From positions 14,085,566-14,149,565 of the forward strand of contig OZ022239.1 of assembly GCA_963978895.1 (NCBI GenBank): a DNA stretch of 64,000 nucleotides. The letters run 5' to 3'. Source of the DNA: Erpobdella octoculata (taxonomy: Eukaryota; Annelida; Clitellata; Hirudinida; Erpobdellidae). Position numbers and translations under genes: made by a program. Below are positions 56,123-64,000 of the stretch, piece by piece (the first letter of the stretch is position 1; every line of letters begins with the position of its first letter). The notes below the pieces were generated by a model. The model saw only the letters and a program-made list of their open reading frames with translations. It searched no databases and was not told the origin of the DNA.

Positions 56123-58147
56123 TTTTTTTTTTTTTTTTTTTTTATTATAGTTTATAGTCTTTTACACCATGTGTTTTAAGACGCGAAAAGAAAATCAAAA
56201 TGAAAAAAATACTTATTTACACTAAATAATTTTTCTCTATATTTACAGTTCTTTAGGATTATTTTGTATCCATTTATAGATGATGTCGTGGCATATTTCC
56301 GAGTTCAGTATGGTTTGGAGTGTAGTTGGTTTTTGGATCCTTTTACAAAAGTTCCCAAGTTCCATTCCTAGTTGTGTCGTTTCTTCGCAGTGCAGCAACC
56401 AGTGCTCGATTGTTTCCTCTGTTCCGCAGGTTTCGCACAAACCTGTCTCATGAAGATTCATTCTCTTCAAATTTTGTTTCAGCCGACACTTTCCAAGTCG
56501 GAGTCGGGAAATGATGACTTCCTTTTTTCTGTTTGTTGTCTTGAATTTAATTTTATTTGAGACTTTTTTTTCGAGAGACCAGTAGTGTCGACTTTCTTGA
56601 GCAGAGTCCCATCTGGTCTGCCATTCGTTCAAAAGCTCTCTGCGTATTGCTCTTTTTATGTCAAATATCTCTGGCATAATCTCAATCTCTATTTCGGGAT
56701 GTTTGGTGGCTTCTTTGGCAAGGCAGTCTGCCATTTCATTTCCACGTATGCCCACGTGGCTAGGTACCCAAATCAGGGTAATTGTTTTCCCTTCTTTTGA
56801 GAGGTTGGATGCTAGTGTTAGGACTGATTCCACAAGAGCAGATTTTTGAGCATTTGCGGAATTTTTCAATGATATCATAGAGCTATATGAATCCGTAAAT
56901 AGGGCTATTTTATGTGGACCGTCTGGTTGTGCCATCCACTCCAAGCCGCATTTTATAGCTGTTAGCTCAGCCGTATAAATACTAACGTCATTCGTGACTC
57001 TCTTAGCTATTTTCATATCTTTTTCCGGGATATAAATTCCCACAGCTGCTACATTGTCTATCTTAGATGCATCTGTGTACATATGTGTCGAATCTGTATA
57101 TGTAGCAATCAGTTCCTTAGCTCTTTGGACAATTGACGGATCATCCTTCTTTAACCCCACCAGCCCTTCATTTAAAAGAGGTGGAATAAGTTTCCATGGT
57201 GGAGTTAGAGAAGGAGTTAAGGGGACTGGATTGAATTTGTCAACTATTTTGTTCAATGCCGCTGTTCTTTTGGCTGCTGGATGTTCAGCTTCTTTCACTT
57301 TTCTGTGAAAGAACCATCGCCATTTAACCCCTTCTTGTCCTCTGGGAGGTACAAAGACGTCTTTTGTCGGATGGTTTGGAATGATCTTGGTTTTAGTGGC
57401 AAGGTTTGTAATTAACATCTTTCGTCGTATATCGAGTGGAGGATCTCCGCATTCTATTTGTAGAGCGGCCAAACTGGTTCCAACCATTGCCCCGCAAGCT
57501 GTTTTTAAGGCACTATATTGGATTTTCTCGAGTCTTTGTTTTTGAGATTCTGATGCACTGTCAAATGCTTCGCAGCCAAACTCCATCACTGACCGTATGG
57601 CGCATCGGTAGAAAAGCATCAGTGTTTCTTTGCCGCATCCCCAGCTTTGTCCTGTTAGGCATCGCATGATATTTAATCTTTTTTTGCAACGATCAACGAT
57701 CTTATCAATGTGTTTTTTCCAGGTTAATTTCGAGTCAAATATTATACCGAGAAATGTAGCTTCGCTCTTCCAGCTGATTTTTTTGTCATCCATACAAATA
57801 GGTAGGGAATTTGTTCGGAATTCATTGTATTTTGTAAAACAGACTGCTACCGATTTCTCGGTTGACAGTTTGAATCCCCAATTGAGGAAGAATGTTTGGA
57901 TTTCGTTTAATCGAGTCTGTAAGCAGTTTCGCATAGTATGTGGGTCTTTTCCTGAAATCCATATCGCTACATCGTCCGCAAATATAGATGTCCGAATTCC
58001 ATGGATTTCTTGACAAGGGATGTCGCTCATCATAACAATGAACAAAAGGGGGCTCAGGACAGAACCCTGCGGGGTACCATTTTCCAACAATACCGGGTCT
58101 GACAACGTGGATCCCACACGAACCATGGCCTCTCGATTATTCAAGAA
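56123..58147 (-). mobile_element. 5'-truncated LINE with RNase H, poly(A) tail and 11-bp target duplication
   Basis: The minus-strand insertion ends in a 22-base poly(A) (T22 at 56123-56144). An exact 11-bp duplication, TGTTAGAATGA, flanks it (56112-56122 and 58148-58158). The element begins within the RT domain (FLNNREAMV) and retains one intact 633-codon frame. The combined RT, RNase H and CCHC-like tail suggests the I/R1/ingi/jockey superfamily. It inserted 7 bp beyond the end of the neighbouring Helitron. Confidence 0.88.
56243..58144 (-). CDS. LINE polyprotein fragment: reverse transcriptase plus RNase H, 633 aa, uninterrupted
   Basis: The frame continues upstream of the first Met (FLNNREAMV). 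RT motifs are [16 protein letters not shown] (about residues 22-37) and [10 protein letters not shown] (about 53-62). A thumb/connection region follows with [13 protein letters not shown] and [22 protein letters not shown]. The RNase H domain (about 350-480) has its acidic residues in [32 protein letters not shown], and [23 protein letters not shown]-terminal [17 protein letters not shown] is the CCHC-like knuckle typical of these LINEs. No stop or frameshift in 1.9 kb and an intact target duplication imply recent insertion. Without the endonuclease and N-terminal RT it cannot move by itself. Confidence 0.85.
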   Translation of the reverse strand: MNNREAMVRVGSTLSDPVLLENGTPQGSVLSPLLFIVMMSDIPCQEIHGIRTSIFADDVAIWISGKDPHTMRNCLQTRLNEIQTFFLNWGFKLSTEKSVAVCFTKYNEFRTNSLPICMDDKKISWKSEATFLGIIFDSKLTWKKHIDKIVDRCKKRLNIMRCLTGQSWGCGKETLMLFYRCAIRSVMEFGCEAFDSASESQKQRLEKIQYSALKTACGAMVGTSLAALQIECGDPPLDIRRKMLITNLATKTKIIPNHPTKDVFVPPRGQEGVKWRWFFHRKVKEAEHPAAKRTAALNKIVDKFNPVPLTPSLTPPWKLIPPLLNEGLVGLKKDDPSIVQRAKELIATYTDSTHMYTDASKIDNVAAVGIYIPEKDMKIAKRVTNDVSIYTAELTAIKCGLEWMAQPDGPHKIALFTDSYSSMISLKNSANAQKSALVESVLTLASNLSKEGKTITLIWVPSHVGIRGNEMADCLAKEATKHPEIEIEIMPEIFDIKRAIRRELLNEWQTRWDSAQESRHYWSLEKKVSNKIKFKTTNRKKEVIISRLRLGKCRLKQNLKRMNLHETGLCETCGTEETIEHWLLHCEETTQLGMELGNFCKRIQKPTTLQTILNSEICHDIIYKWIQNNPKEL

Positions 58148-58194
58148 TGTTAGAATGAAAAATATAAATCATGAACTCAGTCAATAGGAAAAAG

Positions 58195-58197
58195 ATA

Positions 58198-58235
<38 letters not shown>

Positions 58236-58266
58236 CATATATATACATACATATATATATATATAC

Positions 58267-58297
<31 letters not shown>

Positions 58298-58362
58298 CAC
58301 ATATATATATACACATATATATACACATATATATATATATATATACATATCTATATATATAC

Positions 58363-58412
<50 letters not shown>

Positions 58413-58417
58413 TACAT

Positions 58418-58450
<33 letters not shown>
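58195..58450. repeat. (TA)n/(TACA)n microsatellite
   Basis: About 255 bp of TATATACATA-type repeats. It borders a Helitron-like 5' end at about 58649 on the minus strand (TCTTATATATAAAAATGAA). Confidence 0.95.
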
Positions 58451-58452
<2 letters not shown>

Positions 58453-58459
58453 TCCAACT

Positions 58460-58649
58460 TACTACCGCTGACCAAAACGTTTTTTGTCCATAAAACATCA
58501 ACGGAGAAACCAATTTATTTAAAATTTTACAGGAACCACCGCTTGAATAAGATACATAAGTTTGCCAAATTTCAATTAAATCGGTTTAGCCGTTTTCATT
58601 TTATGTCCGAACAAACAAACAAACAAACATTTCATTTTTATATATAAGA
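58460..58649 (-). mobile_element. Helitron-like 5'-end fragment
   Basis: On the minus strand it starts TCTTATATATAAAAATGAAA, followed by (TTTG)n and a segment related to the 5' part of the 55112-56105 element (GCTAAACCGATTTAATTGAA). The flanking base after it is T, as expected for an A^T site. The 3' end was not found, so this is partial. Confidence 0.45.
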
Positions 58650-58792
58650 TTATTATTATTATTATTATAAAATAACCCCGTAGTTAGACAATAACCAAAG
58701 ATTACAAGTTTTTTGAAATACAAATGTATTTCTAAAAGCAAGTTCAAAGCAAACACAAAGCACTTAACTTAGACATCAAAACATGAGTTAAA

Positions 58793-59620
58793 TTAGCACA
58801 CAACGATACGACAATTGTTGTGTGAACTACAAAATTTATCAATAACATCATCAAGTTCGATATTTTCAGCACGTTCCCGGTTCATTGCTATTGTACTTGT
58901 GTTAGCTAGACGAGTTTCAAACATACTGTTTCGAAGGTAGGTTTTCATAATTCGAAGTTTAGAAAAATTATGCTCACAACCAGCAGAGGCAATTTGAATT
59001 AGTCTCCAAAGTTCATAGAATGCATTTTTGTAAGGCTTTATAAATTGGAGCAAATCAATCAATGATGACAATTCCGTTGATTTTCTTTCCATTAAACGCT
59101 TAGCACTGGGACATTAAGCTTGCAAATATTGAGTTGATAGAACTCAGCCATAAATTTAATACCATCTATTTCAAGGAATCCATCTTGTTTTGGGACCAGA
59201 AATTGAAGACTCTTCTTCAATGAACAATTTTCTAATGAAAATCTACGTTTTAATTCCACAATGGGAAAAATATGTGTAGTTTAATATGATCAAAACTATT
59301 GATATTTTGTTGATCACCTGTGGTTTCCATTATTACAGATTCCTGTAGTTTTCTAGGAACCTTCCTCTTTTTTTAGATTTCTCCTATTCAAGATTTTACA
59401 TATCTATTAAATCCGATGCATCATTAATAATGATTTTCTACAATGATTTAACTAATTCGGAATTATCCCGATCTTTTAAGAAGTCGTTCAATACTTCAGT
59501 TATCAAATTTGTAGCAGCTAATAAATCTAAATTAACAGACTGAAGAAGTTCTGTGACAGTCATTAAGCGGAGTAATATTTGCTCCATTAAAATTAGCATT
59601 ACGACAAAATTGGAGGACAT
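58793..59620 (-). pseudogene. hAT transposase C-terminal remnant
   Basis: The frame 59092-58793 encodes IASAGCEHNFSKLRIMKTYL and RLANTSTIAMNRERAENIEL, matching the hAT C-terminal dimerisation domain of ZMYM-type transposases. The frame 59620-59438 (LLQSVNLDLLAATNLITEVL) matches the preceding helical insertion region. An intervening frame change and the missing N-terminus make it inactive. It belongs to the hAT whose right terminus is at 60189. Confidence 0.7.
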
Positions 59621-59740
59621 GATGAGTGTTAGTAGAGACTTGGCATTTATTTAACTTCACTCGTCTCTCTGTTTGTTTGTTTGTTGGTTTGTTTGTCTGG
59701 TGTGATCAAATCTTAGAAACGAAAATAATTGAATTGCGTA

Positions 59741-59910
<170 letters not shown>

Positions 59911-60479
59911 TTGTTTTAGATTCAAAAATTTTAGTTTGTTGACTCAGATAAAGAGGCAAATTAAAGCATTTTTTTTAAATTTATTTTTTATCTTTACTTG
60001 TTTACTGCTTTGACTTTTGAAACAAAAACTACGACACAGTGATTTAATGTTAAACTTTAAATAATGTTTAATTAACTGTTGTAAAACTATAGTTCAATAA
60101 TTTTTTTGTGTGAGGACGGGCAAACTTTGGAGAAGACAATTGTGAGGGCGGGCAATGCCCACCCTTGCCCATGCTTAGCGCCGCCACTGGCTTTGGTCAC
60201 TCTATGCATTGTTTATTTGGCACACGCTTGTCAGAACCTGTTTGATGCAATCAGATTCATAGCGGCTAGTATTTTTGGAATTTTGAAGGCAATTGACTAG
60301 ATTAGTGATCTGATATTACTGCCTGAAACTTGGATTAACTTGCAGGGTATAATGAAGTTCCTTGAACTTTTGTCCACAAAGTCTTGTGATTGAGCTCAAT
60401 GCTTTTTGTAAACATTCAGAACAATTTTACAAAGAGTGTCATGTTTGCCCGCAGTTAGTGATTAGACCACATTTTTTAA

Positions 60480-61870
60480 TTTTCTAAAACAAACGTTTAC
60501 TTTCTTGTGGGAAAACAGCAGATTTTGGTTCATGACATGACAGAGAAAATATTGTTGCTAAAAACACGCTCAATCATTTTAAAATGGTGTGTCATCATGG
60601 CATCCTTCTGTTTCTTGAGACAATGGAGTTTACACCTGTGTCTACCCTGTGACATTGCAGCGTTGACTGTGGCTGAATAACCCGATACGGGAGCCGCAGC
60701 TTCTTCCACATTTTCCGCAGGGGTACTCAACGGCAGGGATTACAAATAAAACGGCGGCAGCCCTTGCCCTCTGCTGTTTGCGAACATTCCTCTCTTCACG
60801 CTGGATCCCATGTCGAGGAGCACGCAATTCAGCAGTCGGTGCTCATCTGAACCCAGACCCTGCAAAAAAAAAGTGTAATTCTTTTCCTTAAGGCTACCAC
60901 TAGATGCAAGCCGCGTTTCCTGAAGGGCGGCGATGTCAATGTTTCTCTTGACCAGCTCGCGATCAATGATGGCGGTTTTTCTGACGTCGCCAGTGTTTTG
61001 GATGTCATCAGAGAAACCAGTACACATTGTTCTGACGTTCCAGGTTGCCAGTCGCATGACTGGGCTTTTATTAGTTTTTTTTATATTTGCTGGTGCTCAG
61101 TTTAACAACAAGCCTGTCGATTTTGTCTGAGCTTCACACACCCGATGAAGCAAGCAAGTTGTGGCGGGGTAGTACCTTATTGCCCGGGAGCTGCCCGGGC
61201 TGGGTGGGCGATAACTACCCAATAGAGTCAAAAAAACTCCTCCCACCGTCGAGAACAACCCCTAGCGCCCAATTGAGCCTGGGCTTAAAACAGGTAACTG
61301 CTGCTCTCCGTGTTGGTCCCGCGCTGAGTCAGCGTGGCTGGAGTGACCTCTCCAGGTGCAAGCCTGGGCATGTTTTATGGAGATCCTGGGGTGCCCAGAA
61401 CCAGGGTCCCCCTCTCGGCTTTGCTAGCAGAGTCCGGCGGAAAGGCAAACCGATACGCCGGTGTCAGTTCAGCTGCAGGAGGTGCCAGAAGGCGTCGCAA
61501 TGCTCGATCAACTGCCTTGGGTGCTCCGAACCTGATTTGAAGTCAGGGTTTACTCTCATAGCCTTTGACCATCTAAGACCAGCCTGCAAGGCAGCAGGAA
61601 ACTTGTGGAAGTTGGGGTCGTTTACTTCCCGTGCTGATGTAGAACATCGGCTTACAAACCCGAAAGGGTCAATGCGGACTATAGCTGTCCCGGTTTGAAA
61701 TCAGAGTTTTCCTTCTCTTAGACAGACCCACCTAAAAAGGTTATGCGAGCTCTGTCTGTCCCGGTTTGAGATCAGAGTTTTCCTTCTCTTAGACAGATCC
61801 GCCTGAACAGGTTAAGCGAGCCCTGTCTACCCCGGTTTGAAATCAGAGTTAGCCGTTCTTCTAGATACTG
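60480..61870 (-). mobile_element. Internally deleted LINE: 71-bp 5' monomers, endonuclease start, C2H2 end
   Basis: Minus-strand order: tandem 71-bp repeats (61860-61687), a GC-rich 5' UTR, an endonuclease N-terminus at 61057 (MRLATWNVRTMCTG, DRELVKRNIDIAALQETRLA), then near 60825 an abrupt join to a C-terminal segment (IQREERNVRKQQR and a zinc finger CGKCGRSCGSRIGLFSHSQRC at about 60706-60645). The reverse transcriptase is missing. The retained ends look like those of an RTE-type element different from the one at 22141-26369. I could not fix the 3' end or a target duplication. Confidence 0.7.
61687..61862 (-). repeat. 71-bp tandem monomers of LINE 5' UTR, about 2.5 copies
   Basis: The block CCCGGTTTGAAATCAGAG recurs with its GG at 61692, 61763 and 61834, exactly 71 bp apart. 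Each unit also has TTCCTTCTCTTAGACAGA and GTTAWGCGAGC. Tandem 5' monomers are known promoter units in some LINE families; that role here is inference. Confidence 0.85.
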
Positions 61871-62636
61871 TTGGTCCACGGTGTGTACCTTTTTCCATAA
61901 TAATAACTGGGGTTTTTAGAGATCCACCAAAGTGAGCTGAGTTGAGACCCTTACCAAAAGCAATTAAGCTGCCCTTTGAATAAAAAATAAAATAAAATTG
62001 TCGAATCAACCCGTTTTACATGATCTTAACACAAATTAATAATGTTTTGCTTAGAGGTCAGTTGCGGCTATGACAGGGGTGACCACCCTCTAAAACAAAA
62101 TTAATAACCTAAATAACAAATCTACCAGTAAAATCCATGATTAGTTTTTAGCTATATTGCTAGTTAAATTTGGCAAACAAATACCAGCATTTGTAGGTGT
62201 TTATGTAACAATTTAATGTTATAAATACATGTAAACTTTACATCTAAAAAATTTAACAACCATTTTCAGACACAGTTTAACTTATTTATGTAACTGAAAT
62301 AAGTTATTAATTACTATAATGAATTGACTAAACTACTATTATCTATTTTAGAATGAAGCTTACAGGCCGAAACCTATATTGGTGACCCTTAATCCGGATC
62401 AGTCCGATCCTACTGAATTTCACAAAATTCCGTCTGATTCAAATCCGAACCGAAGTAAGGCACATCCGTTGATTCGATTGTCATTTGCTTACTGGTTATC
62501 AATTTTTAACCGACAACGCAGAAAAAAACAAATTCTTCGCTACATTTTTGCTATTAACATTTAACCGTTTTATTATTGAAAAAAAAACAACTACACGAAT
62601 AAGAACATGAAAAGATAAAAACTGACTAAATCATGA
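61871..62636. other. Intergenic, with an unexplained open frame
   Basis: A plus-strand frame from about 62354 to 62564 (AYRPKPILVTLNPDQSDPTE...) is open but has no identified partner. It also contains ATTGGTGACCC, similar to a retroelement primer-binding site. Not called as a gene. Confidence 0.3.
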
Positions 62637-64000
62637 TCACACATGTGTTATTTGACAAACTTTTTTATAATTATTGCAAGCATAATCCACATGAACGTAA
62701 GCCTTGTCAACCCACGACAACCTCTCCAGTCTAAGTCTAAGAGATTCTCCAATATCGTGAGATTCTTTAAGACCCATTCCCGATGGTAAAATTACATCTG
62801 TTTCTACAACAAAACCTTCGCCGGAGTGATAAAAAGCCCTCAGATCGTCAATGTATCTGGAAAAAGTTAAATAAAACAATAATTGTATTTTCCATAATTT
62901 CCAAGAGTTTACACGACTTAGGAATTTTTTTTATTAAGTGGCAGTTGATAACTGATTAATAAATGCGATCATACAAAAGTCTAAATCACAAATTTATTAA
63001 AAGTTATTACCTGATATCGGGATGATGGCCAAGGATAAACCAAGCAAAAGCATTCAAAAGCTTTGCATCCGCCGTAAACCCAGTAATGACCCTTATTTGC
63101 TCTGTAAACAGTTGTTAATGTTATTATATTTATTTATAAACAAATTATATATTATTTATAAAATAATTATTATTGGTATTTAAATTTGTTGTAAATGGTT
63201 TAAATAAATACCTGATGCCGTAATTGACCAGGTGATGATTATGTAGAGAGCAATTAATATGGCTCCGATGGGATCAACATATTTGAAATATTTATAACCT
63301 GAGAATTTGAAGAAAAAAAATCATCATAAATGTAACTACACTGTGACGTGTTTATGGTAATTGAATGTTTGTTTTTATAATTGATTTCATTCGATTTTTC
63401 GATATATGAATTTTCGATATGAATAATAAAGTTTTACGTATTCACGTATAACTTGGACTATAACGTATAACTTGGACTATAACGTATAACTTGAACTTTC
63501 ACGTATAACTTGGACTATAACATGTAACTTGGACTATAACGTATAACTTGAACTTTCACGTATAACTTGGACTATAACATATAACTTGGACTATAACTTA
63601 TAACTTGGACTATAACGTTCAAACGTCACAAATGATGCCCGCGTCTCACGAATAAATTATATATTGCATTAAATAATACAAATTATATTTAAAATTTTAT
63701 CGTCACAGTTAACTTGTTTTATTTTTAAATAGGAAATTGTTACCTAAATATCCGAAAATCAAAGCAACAGTGTTTGACATTACGTCATTTCGATGGTCTT
63801 GAGCCAAAGCCTTTATGGTGGCATTGGGATTACTTCTGCAGACGATGTACATTGTTAACTTGATGCCTTGTTTTGAAAAGTTATAAAATTTTAAATGAAA
63901 ACAATTTTAAATCATTTAATTATTCGAGGTATAATTATTATTCAATTTGTAACCAATGGTGAAGGCGCATATAAGAATTGATGGGAGTTCCATTATAGGA
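62637..64000 (-). CDS. Cation diffusion facilitator (CDF) metal transporter, C-terminal exons; 5' end beyond window
   Basis: Exons on the minus strand: 64000-63954 (partial, window edge), 63866-63744, 63298-63212, 63101-63011 and 62856-62637, with phases 1, 1, 1 and 2 at the junctions. The frame reads PIMELPSILICAFTIGIKLTMY (TM4), then ALAQDHRNDVMSNTVALIFG (TM5), DPIGAILIALYIIITW (TM6), and a cytoplasmic ferredoxin-like domain (SGEGFVVETDVILPSGM...KESHDIGESLRLRLERLSWVDKAYVHVDY). TM5 has DHRND, the DxxxD arrangement seen in the Mn/Fe-type CDF branch rather than the HxxxD of zinc transporters (ZnT). I therefore infer a Mn2+ (or Fe2+)/H+ exporter like plant-type MTPs. The N-terminal TM1-3 lie outside. 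A roughly 20-bp minisatellite lies in the intron at 63430-63620. Confidence 0.85.
63430..63620. repeat. ~20-bp minisatellite in a CDF intron, about 9-10 copies
   Basis: The units are ACGTATAACTTGGACTATA and the variant ACGTATAACTTGAACTTTC, alternating in a higher-order pattern (two GGACTATA units then one GAACTTTC). Confidence 0.92.

Noticed and set aside
62354..62564. Frame AYRPKPILVTLNPDQSD... and a nearby ATTGGTGACCC
   Set aside because: Could be a retroelement primer-site region or an exon, but neither LTRs nor partner exons could be found.

Overview
The window is invertebrate nuclear DNA. It is AT-rich, with split genes using GT-AG introns mostly of 50-800 bp, long (TA)n, (CT)n and (TTC)n tracts, and several non-LTR, Helitron, hAT and Ty3-type elements. 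The gene set (SMYD4, RABIF, CHP1, CYRI/FAM49, kinesin-13, CHCHD7) is general to animals. The CDF transporter has the DxxxD pattern of Mn/Fe-type members. I infer a compact lophotrochozoan-like genome (annelid or leech would fit), but the sequence does not prove it. Gene models were assembled by hand from exon phase, splice sites and remembered family sequence. No search was run.

Layout. 1-3.7 kb: two minus-strand, intronless genes for secreted, charged, helix-rich proteins that I do not recognise. 5-7.5 kb: a Helitron minisatellite split by a hAT-like element, then a tRNA-like sequence. 8.1-9.4 kb: two weak small-ORF candidates. 10.0-14.2 kb: SMYD4 (+) and RABIF (-), tail to tail. 15.9-20.4 kb: CHP1 (-), with a hAT relic in intron 3. 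21.1-27.7 kb: a roughly 157-bp repeat array holding an RTE-type LINE, itself split by an L2-type LINE. 29.3-32.7 kb: CYRI (-). 33.5-42.4 kb: kinesin-13 (+), 24 coding exons, with a Ty3-type LTR relic in intron 13. 44.1-48.3 kb: CHCHD7/COX23 (+), with a hAT relic in intron 1. 48.5-60.2 kb: one hAT element with a perfect 8-bp target duplication, inflated to 11.7 kb by at least five nested elements. 60.5-61.9 kb: an internally deleted LINE with 71-bp 5' monomers. 62.6 kb to the end: the C-terminal exons of a CDF metal transporter (-).

The host genes are unrelated housekeeping and cytoskeletal functions: protein methylation, Rab exchange/chaperone activity, pH and trafficking regulation, Rac1-actin control, microtubule depolymerisation, mitochondrial copper/CcO assembly and metal export. 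They do not form a pathway. CYRI and kinesin-13 are head to head, 827 bp apart, and could share a promoter region. The most informative content is the transposon stratigraphy, where target duplications and A^T insertion points give an order of events. Second comes a 27-bp tandem array that copies the 5' splice site of kinesin-13 exon 13.
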